64,000 nucleotides of DNA from Pseudarthrobacter siccitolerans (GTDB lineage Bacteria > Actinomycetota > Actinomycetes > Actinomycetales > Micrococcaceae), in NCBI RefSeq assembly GCF_030823375.1, contig NZ_JAUSXB010000001.1:1240001-1304000 (forward strand), given 5' to 3'. The notes below the pieces were generated by a model. The model did not search any database. It was not told where the DNA came from and worked only from the letters and a program-made list of their open reading frames with translations. Shown in pieces: positions 10,438 to 18,838 of the stretch (position 1 is the first letter of the stretch; each line of letters begins with the position of its first letter). The position numbers and the translations under genes were made by a program.

Positions 10438-11691
10438 ATGCAGCACAGTGTCCCCCATCCCGGCCCCTTGGCTTCCGACGCCGGCTGGCACGGACATGCG
10501 AAAGGCTCCAGGGCGTATGGCCGGATCATCCTCGGCCTCGCCTTTGCCGGGGTGGCCACCTTTGCCCAGCTGTATTCCACCCAGGCTGTCCTGCCGATCC
10601 TGGCCGCGGACCTGGAGGTCACCGCTGCCGAGGCCGCCCTCACCATCTCGCTGGCTACCATCGGGCTGGCGGTTACTGTCATCCCCTGGTCCTTCCTGGC
10701 GGACAGGATCGGAAGGGTCAAGGCAATGGCCTGGGGCATCACGGTGGCCACCGTCCTGGGCCTGCTGGTTCCCCTGGCCACCAGCTTCCCCCTGCTCCTG
10801 GGCCTGCGGCTCCTCGAAGGCATGGCCCTGGGCGGCATCCCGGCCATCGCCATTGCCTACCTGAATGAAGAGGTCACCAAAGCGCACGCCGCGCTCGCCG
10901 CGGGAAGCTACGTTGCCGGCACCACGCTGGGCGGGCTTGCCGGACGCCTGGTGGCCGGCCCTGCCGGGGAGCTGTGGGGATGGCGCGCCGCTGCCTTGGC
11001 CGTGTCCGTACTCGCCACGCTCGCCGCAGTCGCCTTCCTGGTGCTGGTGCCGCGCGCCCGGGGGTTTACGGCTGCCAAGGCGGGACTGCGCGGCGCCGCC
11101 CGCACCCTCGGCGGCCATCTGCGCAATATCCGCCTGCTCGCGCTGTACGTCCAGGCTTTCCTGATGATGGGCGGCTTTGTAGCCGTGTACAACTACCTGG
11201 GCTTCCGGCTTTCCGGTCAACCCTTCGGGCTGCCAGCCACCGTGGTCAGCCTCATGTTCCTCGCCTACCTGTCCGGGACCTTCACCTCCCGCTGGGCAGC
11301 AGGGCTGACCATGCGTTTCGGGCGCCGGAACGTGCTGCTTGCCGGGCTTGCCCTCTCGACGGCGGGCCTCGCCCTCACGCTCACCGCGTCACTGGCGCTG
11401 ATCCTGGCCGGGCTGGTGGTTTTCACGGGCGGGTTCTTTGCGGCGCACAGCATCGGTGCGGGGTGGACGGGTGCGATCGCCAGCACCGGCCGGGCCCAGG
11501 CGGCCTCACTGTACAACCTTGCCTATTACCTCGGGTCAAGCATTATCGGTTGGGCCGGGGGGCTGCTCTTCCAGTCCTCCGGCTGGAGCACGCTGGCGGG
11601 CGCCGTCATGATCCTTGCCTGCCTCACCGCGGTGACTGTCGCCGTCGTCCATCCCAGGGAAGCAGGACGACCCAAGGGAGCAGGGGCCTGA
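10438..11691 (+). CDS. MFS transporter, YnfM-like drug/solute exporter
   Basis: About 417 residues with twelve hydrophobic helices. The MFS loop 2-3 motif appears as PWSFLADRIGRVKAMAWG. The start of helix 1 (FAGVATFAQLYSTQAVLPIL) matches the YnfM/YtbD-like group. I start at the ATG at 10438 because TACGCT lies 6 nt upstream (leaderless pattern); the in-frame ATG at 10396 lies inside the candidate operator and would add a 14-residue unmotivated extension. It is divergent from the LysR gene, its probable regulator, and followed 52 bp later by an Lrp-type gene. Substrate unknown. Confidence 0.85.
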   Translation: MQHSVPHPGPLASDAGWHGHAKGSRAYGRIILGLAFAGVATFAQLYSTQAVLPILAADLEVTAAEAALTISLATIGLAVTVIPWSFLADRIGRVKAMAWGITVATVLGLLVPLATSFPLLLGLRLLEGMALGGIPAIAIAYLNEEVTKAHAALAAGSYVAGTTLGGLAGRLVAGPAGELWGWRAAALAVSVLATLAAVAFLVLVPRARGFTAAKAGLRGAARTLGGHLRNIRLLALYVQAFLMMGGFVAVYNYLGFRLSGQPFGLPATVVSLMFLAYLSGTFTSRWAAGLTMRFGRRNVLLAGLALSTAGLALTLTASLALILAGLVVFTGGFFAAHSIGAGWTGAIASTGRAQAASLYNLAYYLGSSIIGWAGGLLFQSSGWSTLAGAVMILACLTAVTVAVVHPREAGRPKGAGA

Positions 11692-11743
11692 ACGCCGCCG
11701 CGGGGCGTCTAGGATGAACGCAGGAACGTTGTGAGGAGCCACC

Positions 11744-12247
11744 GTGAGCACGAATGCCAGGAACATCAGGCCGGGAGTGCATCTGGAGCCCCTTGATGCC
11801 ATTGACGAGCGCCTGCTGGCGGCCCTGGTGGCGGACGCAAGGATCTCCAACAAGCAGCTCGCGGAACTGGTGGGCATAGCGCCCTCTACGGCCCTGATGC
11901 GGACCCGGGCCCTCTCGGAGCGGGGCATCGTGCAGGGTTATGAAGCGAAGCTCAACCTGTCCTCCATCGGCAGATCAGTGCAGGCCCTGGTTGCGGTGCG
12001 GCTCCGGGCACATGACCGGGACCAGATCGACCGTTTCACGGCCCGCGTTCCGCAGCTGCCGGCGGTGCTGTCCACGTTCCACACTTCAGGCTCGGTGGAC
12101 TACCTGCTGCACATCGCAGTCGCCACCACAGAAGACCTGCGCGACTGGGTACTGGACAACCTGGCCACAGACCCCGTGGTGGGCCATACGGAAACCACCC
12201 TGGTGTTCGAGCACATCCAGGGCAACCACGGGCCGCTGCCGGACTAG
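11744..12247 (+). CDS. Lrp/AsnC family transcriptional regulator
   Basis: A 167-residue regulator with an N-terminal HTH (IDERLLAALVADARISNKQL, AELVGIAPSTALMRTRAL) and a C-terminal RAM ligand-binding domain (VRLRAHDRDQIDRFTARV; FHTSGSVDYLLHIAVAT). Lrp proteins sense amino acids and control amino-acid metabolism or export. GTG start with AGGAG 6-7 nt upstream. It follows the YnfM-like MFS gene in the same direction. Its stop codon overlaps that of the next, convergent MFS gene in the palindrome CTAG (12244-12247). Confidence 0.9.
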   Translation: MSTNARNIRPGVHLEPLDAIDERLLAALVADARISNKQLAELVGIAPSTALMRTRALSERGIVQGYEAKLNLSSIGRSVQALVAVRLRAHDRDQIDRFTARVPQLPAVLSTFHTSGSVDYLLHIAVATTEDLRDWVLDNLATDPVVGHTETTLVFEHIQGNHGPLPD

Positions 12248-13536
12248 TCTGGCCCCGGCTGGCCCTGGCTCCGCTGCCCCACTGCATGGCTTCGCACTGC
12301 CTGGCTTCGCACTGCCTGGCGCAGCGTGAGGGCGGCCATGATGAACGCTGCAGCACCGCACAGCACCACGAAGCCTGCCACCGACGGTTCCAGGCCGAAG
12401 GCGCCGGCGGCCCAGCCGAGGCCCAGCACCGGCACGGCGCTGCCCAGGTAGGTGATGACGTACAGCGAGCTGATGGTCTGGGCCTGCCGGGCGGGCTCCA
12501 CCCGGCCGGCCACATCATTAAAAACGGTGCGGAAGGCGAGTCCCTGGCCCAGGCCCGCGGCAAGGCTTGCCGCCACCAGCAGTACGGCACTGTTCCAGGC
12601 CCCTGCCGCGCCGAGCAGCAGTACGGAAGCGCCCAGGACCGCGAGGCCGCCCGGCACCACGAAGCGGCTGCGGACAGTGACCAGCTGTGTCAGCGCCGAT
12701 GCCGCCAGCGTGAGGCAGGCCAGCAGGCCGATCAGGGGGCGGCTCTCCACCGCAAGGATCCGGGCAAAGTAGCCGGGAGCCAGTGAGAGGCAGAAACCGA
12801 AGACCGCAAAGCTGAGGAAGCCGACGCCGGACGCGAGCCAGAAGGCGCCCCGCGCCTCCCGCGTGACGGAGGGACGGCGCGGTGCGAGCAGTTGCAGCGG
12901 CCTTGGTCCTGCGGGCGGCTGGATGGCGGGGCGGGCCCGCAGCAGGTACAGCGGGACCAGGAGTGCTGCGAGGACTGCCGAATGGACGTTGTAGGGCGCA
13001 GAGGTGGCCCCGGGCAGAAGTGACAGCAACCCGCCGACGACGGGGCCCGCGGCCACTCCTCCCGCTGAGGCCAGCAGGGTGAAGCGGGAGGCCCATTCCG
13101 GGCGCGCGGGAAGCAACTCGCGCAGGGCCGCGGCGCTGGCGCCGGTGGCGAGGGCAACCGCAGCTCCCTGTAGCGCACGTGCTGCGCACAGCGCGGCCAG
13201 CGTGTGTGCTCCGGCGAACAGCCAGCCGCCGGAAAGGCCTGCGACAACAGCCAGGATAAGGGCGGCCCTGCGTCCTATATGGTCCGACCAGTGACCGGCC
13301 AGCATCAGCACGGCCACCAGAGCCAGGACGTAGGTGGTGAAGGCGGCCGTCACATCAAGCGGGGACAGCCCCAGCTGCTCCTGCAGCAGGGGATACAGGG
13401 GCGTGGCGAGGTTGGCGCCCACCAGGAGCGTGAAAATGACGGCGCCGGCCAACACCAGGCGCGCCGTGGTGGACGCGTCCCACCCTGCGGTGGTGGCTGG
13501 CGCCGGACGCATACGGAGCTCGCTGAAGACCGTCAT
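12244..13536 (-). CDS. MFS transporter
   Basis: A 430-residue major facilitator with about twelve helices. Loop 2-3 carries GHWSDHIGRRAALILAV, the classical MFS motif A form. I start at ATG 13536 with GGCGG about 6 nt upstream; the frame remains open far upstream but that sequence is antisense to the Lrp gene and is not coding. The C-terminus contains a short pentapeptide repeat (QAVRS QAVRS HAVGQ) encoded by a 15-bp tandem repeat near 12280-12320. It is divergent from an Lrp gene, which probably regulates it. Substrate unknown; amino-acid export is a guess based on the Lrp partner. Confidence 0.88.
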   Translation of the reverse strand: MTVFSELRMRPAPATTAGWDASTTARLVLAGAVIFTLLVGANLATPLYPLLQEQLGLSPLDVTAAFTTYVLALVAVLMLAGHWSDHIGRRAALILAVVAGLSGGWLFAGAHTLAALCAARALQGAAVALATGASAAALRELLPARPEWASRFTLLASAGGVAAGPVVGGLLSLLPGATSAPYNVHSAVLAALLVPLYLLRARPAIQPPAGPRPLQLLAPRRPSVTREARGAFWLASGVGFLSFAVFGFCLSLAPGYFARILAVESRPLIGLLACLTLAASALTQLVTVRSRFVVPGGLAVLGASVLLLGAAGAWNSAVLLVAASLAAGLGQGLAFRTVFNDVAGRVEPARQAQTISSLYVITYLGSAVPVLGLGWAAGAFGLEPSVAGFVVLCGAAAFIMAALTLRQAVRSQAVRSHAVGQRSQGQPGPD

Positions 13537-13686
13537 GGTGCCGCCTTTGCTGGTGCCGCGGCAGGTGGTCCTTCTGGGAGCCTGGCGCGGATGGATAGTG
13601 GATAGCTCTAGGGTGGAGCAAGATTGCCCTATTGGACGGCGATGGCTGCCAGTATTGAGCAGGATCATCAAAATAGAGCTGCGTGA

Positions 13687-14238
13687 GTGATGGAGAGTGA
13701 TCATTTGAACAACCTGGACGCCACGGACCTGAAAATCCTCCTGGAACTGATCCGCGACCCGAGAATCCAGATCGGGGAGCTCAGTGATTCCCTCGGCGTT
13801 GCCCGCAACACTGCCCAGTCGCGCGTCCGGCGCCTGCTCCGGACGGGGGTGCTGCGGTCCGGCGGCCGTGAGGTGGACCTGGAGGCTGTGGGATACGACG
13901 TGGTGGCCTTTGTGACCATCGAGGTGTCCCACCGTGAGCTGGACGGGGTGGTGGGCGCACTGCGGCTGATTCCGCAGGTCCTGGAAGTGCACGAGATTTC
14001 GGGGCGGGGCGATGTCTGGTGCCGGGTGGTGGCAACCGATACCCACAACCTTCAGGCTGCCCTGCGCCAGGTGCTCAGGATTAAAGGCGTCATCAGGACG
14101 GAAACCGTCCTGGCGCTGCATACGCATATCCCTTACCGGACAGAGCCGTTGATCAGCGGCCTCACCAAGGCGTCCGCGGCGGGCCAACACGTTCCCGCCA
14201 AGTCCTCACGCGCCGGCGGAGAAGGCGCGGACGGCTAG
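13687..14238 (+). CDS. Lrp/AsnC family transcriptional regulator
   Basis: About 183 residues. HTH in the first 60 residues (LDATDLKILLELIRDPRIQI, then DSLGVARNTAQSRVRRLL) and an Lrp effector domain (VTIEVSHRELDGVVGALRL, VHEISGRGDVWCRVVATDTH). The start is ambiguous: GTG 13687 and ATG 13690 are adjacent, and TTG 13705 has a GGAG site 9 nt upstream. Divergent from the MFS gene over a 150-bp gap, so it probably acts on that shared promoter. A polar tail of about 30 residues is unlike the compact family norm. Confidence 0.88.
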   Translation: MMESDHLNNLDATDLKILLELIRDPRIQIGELSDSLGVARNTAQSRVRRLLRTGVLRSGGREVDLEAVGYDVVAFVTIEVSHRELDGVVGALRLIPQVLEVHEISGRGDVWCRVVATDTHNLQAALRQVLRIKGVIRTETVLALHTHIPYRTEPLISGLTKASAAGQHVPAKSSRAGGEGADG

Positions 14239-14248
14239 GATTTCGGGA

Positions 14249-15244
14249 ATGACGATCATCGACAACGCCGTTTATGTCAACGGCGTCCGGCATGCCGAGC
14301 CTGACAGCCTGGAACAGACCTTCGAGACGCTGGCGCAGCACGGTGGCATGGCATGGATCGGCCTCTACCGGCCCACCGCCGAGGAGATGGCGGCGGTGGC
14401 CACGGAGTTCGGGCTGCACTCCCTGGCCGTGGAGGACGCCATCTCGGCGCACCAGCGACCCAAGCTCGAGCGGTACGAGGACGCCCTGTTTACGGTACTT
14501 CGGCCCGCGCGGTACCTGGACGCGACGGAGACGGTGGAGTTCGGTGAGCTGCATATTTTCACGGGCAAGAACTTCGTGGTCACTGTCCGGCATGCGGAGA
14601 CGGCGGGGGTGGCACGGGTACGGCAGCGGCTGGAAAGCAGGCCGGATCTGCTGCGGCACGGACCCGAGGCTGTGTTGTATGCCTTGCTGGACCGCGTGGT
14701 GGATGACTACGGGCCTGTGGTGGCGGGGCTTGAGAACGACATCGACGAGATTGAAGACCAGCTGTTCAGCGGAGACAGCGCCGTGTCGCGGCGTATCTAC
14801 GAACTTGCGCGGGAAGTGATCCAGTTCCAGCGTGCCATCCACCCGCTGCCGGACATGATGCACCAGCTCAAGCGCGGGTTCGAAAAATACGATGTGGAAA
14901 CCGACCTCCGGCACAGCCTGCGCGATGTGGAGGACCATGTGGAGCGGGTCATCTCCCGGGCCGACTCCTTCCGGGACCTGCTCCAGAACGCCCTCACACT
15001 GGACGGCACCCTCACCGCCAACCGGCAGAACGAGGCCAGCGCCAAACAGAACGAACAGGTGAAGAAGATTTCCTCCTGGGCTGCCATCTTCTTCGCGCCA
15101 TCCTTCGTGGCCGGTGTCTACGGGATGAACTTTGACCACATGCCCGAACTCCACTGGGACCTGGGCTACCCGCTGGCGATCGTTTTGATGGCGGCCACGG
15201 CCGCGGCCATGTATGCAGTCTTCAAGAAGAAGGGCTGGCTGTAG
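14249..15244 (+). CDS. corA: CorA family divalent cation (Mg/Co) channel
   Basis: A 331-residue CorA/MIT channel subunit that forms a pentameric Mg2+ channel. The long cytoplasmic N-terminal alpha/beta domain and stalk helix (to about 275) are followed by two transmembrane helices near the C-terminus. The diagnostic selectivity motif is YGMNF at about residue 291, with the MPEL-containing periplasmic loop directly after it. The last residues are basic (FKKKGWL), as in the family. TAGGAT lies 7 nt before the ATG, so translation is probably leaderless. Ten bases separate it from the preceding Lrp stop. Confidence 0.93.
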   Translation: MTIIDNAVYVNGVRHAEPDSLEQTFETLAQHGGMAWIGLYRPTAEEMAAVATEFGLHSLAVEDAISAHQRPKLERYEDALFTVLRPARYLDATETVEFGELHIFTGKNFVVTVRHAETAGVARVRQRLESRPDLLRHGPEAVLYALLDRVVDDYGPVVAGLENDIDEIEDQLFSGDSAVSRRIYELAREVIQFQRAIHPLPDMMHQLKRGFEKYDVETDLRHSLRDVEDHVERVISRADSFRDLLQNALTLDGTLTANRQNEASAKQNEQVKKISSWAAIFFAPSFVAGVYGMNFDHMPELHWDLGYPLAIVLMAATAAAMYAVFKKKGWL

Positions 15245-15269
15245 AGGCGCTGGCTGGGAAGAAATTTTG

Positions 15270-15342
15270 TGGAGCTAAGGGGATTCGAACCCCTGACCTC
15301 TTCGATGCGAACGAAGCGCTCTACCAACTGAGCTATAACCCC
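15270..15342 (-). tRNA. tRNA-Ala (anticodon CGC)
   Basis: The reverse strand folds as a complete 73-nt tRNA: acceptor GGGGTTA/TAGCTCC, D-arm with AGCTCAGTTGGTAGAGC, anticodon stem CTTCG/CGAAG with loop TTCGCAT (anticodon CGC at 15307-15309), and T-arm AGGGG-TTCGAAT-CCCCT. The G3:U70 wobble pair, the main alanine identity element, is present. CCA is not encoded. It reads GCG codons, common in this G+C-rich genome. No integration signature flanks it. Confidence 0.97.
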
Positions 15343-15424
15343 GGAACGAGCCGCCCTGCAGCTGCTGTGCGGCACCGGTGACCCTAGGCTACAAATTTTC
15401 CGCGCCCAATGCCAACTGGCATGC

Positions 15425-15451
15425 AAAAGGCGGCCGGAATACCCGGCCGCC
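15425..15451 (-). terminator. Intrinsic terminator of the galU-rimJ-GlpR-like operon
   Basis: On the minus strand a perfect 9-bp G+C-rich stem (GGCGGCCGG/CCGGCCGCC) with a 5-nt loop is followed by TTTT. It lies 12 bp after the stop of the GlpR-like gene and separates this operon from tRNA-Ala. Confidence 0.8.
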
Positions 15452-15462
15452 TCAGCAAAGGG

Positions 15463-16380
15463 TCACGCGCGGCGGCGCTGCAGGACGTCGTCGAGATTGC
15501 TGAGCGCGCTCTGCGCCTTGGTGAGCTGCTGGGCTTCGGCGGCCGGTACGGCGGGGACGACGGCGGCGCCCTGCTTCAGGGACGGCTTGCCTGTGGCCTT
15601 GGGCGCCTCGGGCAGCTCAAGGGGCTCCGGTGCCGGACGTTCAGCCTTTGCCGCCGCGACGTAAACCGGCTTGGGCACCTCCACGGGCTCCCAGGTGGTG
15701 CCCGGCGCGGCCTGGACAGCACTGGTGTCACCGGCTGCCACCGCGACGGCCAGTGCTGCCTCACGGAGTTCCGTTGCCGTCAGCGGCTTGATCTTCGGCC
15801 GGTCAGCTTCGGCATCAAAAAGGGGGCTTTCGGCACGCGCAGGCACAGCCTCAGGCTTCGGCGGCACCTGGGCCGTTGCGGGCCTCGCGGCCGGCGCCGC
15901 CATCGCGGAACGGAATGCAGCGTTTACCTTGGCCTTGCGGTCACGGATGGCGAGCCTGCGGAGCAGGACCACGGACGCCACGGCCAGGGCGGCGCAGGCC
16001 AATGGAAGCACGGGGCTTCCCAGCCCGAAAGCCAGCAGCACGGCAGAGACAAACGCGGTCAGCAGGGAAAGCAGTCCCGCCAGGGCAATCGCCGTGCGGC
16101 CGTAGCGGATTTTGAAATGGCCAGCGGTGGCGGTGCTGCCTGTTGCCGTAGCGGATCCGGTGCTCTTCCTGGTGTCCATGGCTTTCTCCTGCTGGGCGGC
16201 GAGCTTCAAGACCAGCCCCGCTCGCGGGTCTGGCACATCCTCGGCAGGTGTGTCTGCCAGGAAATCGCCGACGGCCTGGAACTGGTGCCGGCGGTTCCGG
16301 AGGACGTAGGGGGCAACCCACACAATCCAGAGCACAACGGCAACCACAAGGATCACGGAGCTGCTAAGGGGGAAGTCCAC
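15463..16380 (-). CDS. GlpR-like actinobacterial membrane protein with disordered tail
   Basis: About 305 residues. A hydrophobic helix lies at residues 5-25 (SSSVILVVAVVLWIVWVAPY) and two more near 90-140 (IALAGLLSLLTAFVSAVLL; LACAALAVASVVLLRRL). The C-terminal half is a long Ala/Pro/Glu-rich, probably disordered cytoplasmic region. Position beside rimJ and galU matches mycobacterial Rv0996 and the corynebacterial membrane receptor GlpR, which binds the gephyrin-like Glp/SepF divisome complex; this assignment is by synteny and architecture. GTG 16380 is chosen because TACGGT lies 7 nt upstream; TTG 16386 is two codons earlier. Confidence 0.65.
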   Translation of the reverse strand: MDFPLSSSVILVVAVVLWIVWVAPYVLRNRRHQFQAVGDFLADTPAEDVPDPRAGLVLKLAAQQEKAMDTRKSTGSATATGSTATAGHFKIRYGRTAIALAGLLSLLTAFVSAVLLAFGLGSPVLPLACAALAVASVVLLRRLAIRDRKAKVNAAFRSAMAAPAARPATAQVPPKPEAVPARAESPLFDAEADRPKIKPLTATELREAALAVAVAAGDTSAVQAAPGTTWEPVEVPKPVYVAAAKAERPAPEPLELPEAPKATGKPSLKQGAAVVPAVPAAEAQQLTKAQSALSNLDDVLQRRRA

Positions 16381-16461
16381 ACTCAAAACCGTATGAGCAA
16401 CACGACGGCTGCAGCCGCATTCGCCACGGTGTGTCGTGGCGCGGCTGGCAAATGATTGGAT

Positions 16462-17082
16462 TTATGACGCGCGGGTAGCGAGCCACCGGTTCAGCAGCCC
16501 CTCCGGAACCTCCTCCGAGGTCAGTGCAAACGAGCGGTGGTCAGCCCACTCGCCGTTAATGTGCAGATAGCGCGGCCGGTATCCCTCATCCCGGAAGCCC
16601 AGCTTTTCCACCACCCGCAGGCTGGGCCCGTTTTCGGGCCGGATGTTGATTTCCATCCGGTGCAGTCCTAAGGTGCGGAAACAATGATCGGTCACCAGCG
16701 CCACGGCGGTGGGCGCTATCCCCTGCCCGGCCCGGGCCCGGTCAACCCAGTAGCCCAGCGTGGCCATCATGGCCGAGCCCCAGACGATCGACGAAACGGT
16801 CAGCTGGCCGACAATCACCGGATTCCGGGCTGCCGGGACACGTTCGGTAATCACAAAGGGAAGCGCGGTGGCCTGGGCGGCCTGGGCGTTGAGGGAACGG
16901 ACCATTTGGCGGTAGTCGGGCAGCCCACCGGCCGGATCCGGGTTCGAGGCCTCCCACGGCGCCAGCCATTCGCCGTTGCGGGCCCGTACTTCCGTCCATT
17001 CTTTTTTGTCCCGGTACCGGATGGGCCTAAGGACCAGGTCGCCGCACTCCAGGGTGACGGGCCAGATAGGGCCGGGGCGCAC
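16462..17082 (-). CDS. rimJ: GNAT N-acetyltransferase, RimJ/RimL type
   Basis: A 206-residue GNAT protein predicted to acetylate protein N-termini (ribosomal protein S5 in the RimJ prototype). The GNAT core is recognisable: LECGDLVLRPIRYRDKKEW at the start, the acetyl-CoA segment around YWVDRARAGQGIAPTAVAL, and LGLHRMEINIRPENGPSLRV followed by KLGFRDEGY. I use GTG 17082, four bases past the galU stop; the frame extends upstream into galU, but that part is antisense-free overlap with no family similarity. Tight spacing to galU indicates one transcript. In other actinobacteria a moeA-like glp gene often sits between the two; here it is absent. Confidence 0.88.
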   Translation of the reverse strand: MRPGPIWPVTLECGDLVLRPIRYRDKKEWTEVRARNGEWLAPWEASNPDPAGGLPDYRQMVRSLNAQAAQATALPFVITERVPAARNPVIVGQLTVSSIVWGSAMMATLGYWVDRARAGQGIAPTAVALVTDHCFRTLGLHRMEINIRPENGPSLRVVEKLGFRDEGYRPRYLHINGEWADHRSFALTSEEVPEGLLNRWLATRAS

Positions 17083-17086
17083 GGGA

Positions 17087-17992
17087 CTACTTGGACAGGC
17101 CGGCGGTGAAGCCCGGCAGCCATTCGCGAAGGCCGGGACCAAGATCGTCGCTGTCAATGGCGAGCTGGACGCAGGCCTTCAGGTAGCTCAGTTTGTCCCC
17201 GGTGTCGTAGCGGCGTCCCCGAAAGACCACCCCGTAAACGCCCTGCCCCTCGCCCTCTCCGGACGCGAGTTCCTGCAGGGCATCGGTGAGCTGGATTTCG
17301 CCGCCGCGGCCCGGACCAGTACGTTCCAGGACATCGAAAACTGCGGGGTGGAGAACGTACCGGCCAATAATCGCCAGGTTGGACGGAGCTTCCCCGGCGG
17401 CCGGCTTTTCGACCAGCCTGTTAATGCGGACGTAGCCCTCGCCGTCGATCTCCTCGATGTCGGCGCAGCCATAGGCGCTGATCTGGGACGGCTCCACCTC
17501 AATCAGGGCGACGACGGAGCCGCCCGTTTTGGCGTGCACATCAATCATGGTGCTGAGCAGTTCGTCGCGGGCGTCAATCAGGTCGTCCCCCAAAAGGACC
17601 GCGAAGGCTTCGTTGCCGACGTGCTGCCTGGCCCGGAGGACCGCGTGGCCCAGGCCGTTCGGGTCACCCTGGCGGACGTAGTGGATGTCGCCGAGGTTGC
17701 TGGCGGCCTGGACGGATGCCAGCTTTTCCGCGTCCCCTTTGCCTTCGAGGGTGGACTCCAGCGACGGAACGCGGTCAAAGTGGTCTTCCAGGGCCCGCTT
17801 GTTCCGCCCGGTGATCATCAGGACGTCGTTGAGGCCCACATGCACGGCTTCCTCAACCACGTACTGGATGGCAGGCTTGTCCACGACCGGAAGCATTTCC
17901 TTGGGCATGGCCTTGGTGGCAGGCAGGAACCTGGTGCCGAGTCCGGCTGCGGGTATAACTGCTTTGCGAACTCTGGGGTTACTGGTAGTCAC
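17087..17992 (-). CDS. galU: UTP-glucose-1-phosphate uridylyltransferase
   Basis: A 301-residue nucleotidyltransferase making UDP-glucose for cell-surface glycans. The GalU signature is PAAGLGTRFLPATKAMPKEM (about 14-33), with DKPAIQYVVEEAV, the product-binding region GLGHAVLRARQHVG, LLGDDLID, the catalytic-lysine region VEKPAAGEAPSNLAIIGRYV and GEIQLTDAL. Normal length. It begins with GTG 17992; TAGATT is 6 nt upstream, so leaderless. First gene of the galU-rimJ-GlpR-like operon and divergent from the 5-FCL gene. Confidence 0.96.
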   Translation of the reverse strand: MTTSNPRVRKAVIPAAGLGTRFLPATKAMPKEMLPVVDKPAIQYVVEEAVHVGLNDVLMITGRNKRALEDHFDRVPSLESTLEGKGDAEKLASVQAASNLGDIHYVRQGDPNGLGHAVLRARQHVGNEAFAVLLGDDLIDARDELLSTMIDVHAKTGGSVVALIEVEPSQISAYGCADIEEIDGEGYVRINRLVEKPAAGEAPSNLAIIGRYVLHPAVFDVLERTGPGRGGEIQLTDALQELASGEGEGQGVYGVVFRGRRYDTGDKLSYLKACVQLAIDSDDLGPGLREWLPGFTAGLSK

Positions 17993-18096
17993 CCGACTAA
18001 TCTAACGTCAGCGTCAAGCAATCAGTAATTATTGAAGGGCTGCCGGACCCCCGGCAGCAGCGAAGCCGCCGCATGGGCGAGTGATGGAGGAAAGAC

Positions 18097-18714
18097 GTGC
18101 TGGAGGATGCCAAGGCTGTCAAGAACAGGATCCGCACGGCACACCGCCAACGGCGGGCAACGATGACTCCCCGGCAGCTTGAGGCGGCAGGCGCTGCCCT
18201 TGCGCGCCACGGCTCAGCCTGGGCCGGCTCCCTGACCGGCGGAGCACCGGCCACGGTCTGCGTCTATTTCGGCGTAGGAGTGGAACCTCCGACGCTTCCG
18301 CTGATCAGCACGCTCCATCACAACGGCCACAGGGTCCTGCTTCCTGTCTGCGAGCCGGGGCGGGAACTGGCCTGGGTCTTCTGGGACCCTGACGCGGGCT
18401 TGGAGCAGAGCCGGTTCGCTCCCATCCTCGAGCCCAGGGGTGAGCGGCACGGGCCGGACGTGGCAGCCACGGCTGCCGCCCTGTTTATCCCCGCGACAGC
18501 AGTTGACGTGACAGGCAACAGGATCGGGCAAGGCGGGGGTTATTACGACAAGTTCCTGGGCCATCTGGCCACAGCCGGGAAGAATATCCCGCTGGCTGCC
18601 GTTATCTACGACGAGGAGTTGCTCCCCGCGGGGCAGATTCCCGAGGAGGAATTCGACCGTCCCGTTCCGGCCATCCTGGCACCGTCAGGATTCCGGTCCT
18701 TGGCCGGCGGCTAA
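18097..18714 (+). CDS. 5-formyltetrahydrofolate cyclo-ligase
   Basis: A 205-residue enzyme converting 5-formyl-THF plus ATP to 5,10-methenyl-THF, a folate salvage step. N-terminal ATP-binding residues lie in KNRIRTAHRQRRATM; the folate/ATP site is the classic IGQGGGYYDKFL motif (about residue 148). Length is normal. GTG start with GGAGGAAAG 5-6 nt upstream. Divergent from galU, the same arrangement as Rv0992c/Rv0993 in mycobacteria, and followed by the FmdB-like gene. Confidence 0.92.
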   Translation: MLEDAKAVKNRIRTAHRQRRATMTPRQLEAAGAALARHGSAWAGSLTGGAPATVCVYFGVGVEPPTLPLISTLHHNGHRVLLPVCEPGRELAWVFWDPDAGLEQSRFAPILEPRGERHGPDVAATAAALFIPATAVDVTGNRIGQGGGYYDKFLGHLATAGKNIPLAAVIYDEELLPAGQIPEEEFDRPVPAILAPSGFRSLAGG

Positions 18715-18749
18715 GTCCAACTCCACTGGTCCTGCGGGGGATGATAGAA

Positions 18750-18776
18750 TTAGCACTCAGGCCCTGCGACTGCTAA
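18750..18776 (+). promoter_or_regulatory. CIRCE operator (HrcA site) before the FmdB/Ruc-like gene
   Basis: TTAGCACTC (18750-18758), nine spacer bases and GACTGCTAA (18768-18776). This differs from the CIRCE consensus (TTAGCACTC-N9-GAGTGCTAA) at one base only. A TAGAAT -10-like box (18745-18750) abuts it, so HrcA binding would block transcription initiation. It is 62 bp upstream of the FmdB-like start and matches the HrcA-controlled Rv0991c promoter known in Mycobacterium tuberculosis. Confidence 0.85.
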
Positions 18777-18838
18777 CGGACGGACCCTCCGGCCGGGCAG
18801 CACGGGACCTCTCGTTTTGCCCAAGAGGAGGAGCACAA

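Noticed and set aside
12244..14190. One long frame covering the MFS gene and 650 bp beyond it
   Set aside because: The part after 13536 is antisense to the well-supported Lrp gene and has no transporter similarity; the MFS has its own ATG and ribosome-binding site at 13536.
15270..15342. tRNA-Ala as a phage or island attachment site
   Set aside because: No integrase, no direct repeat of the tRNA 3' end, and normal backbone genes on both sides.
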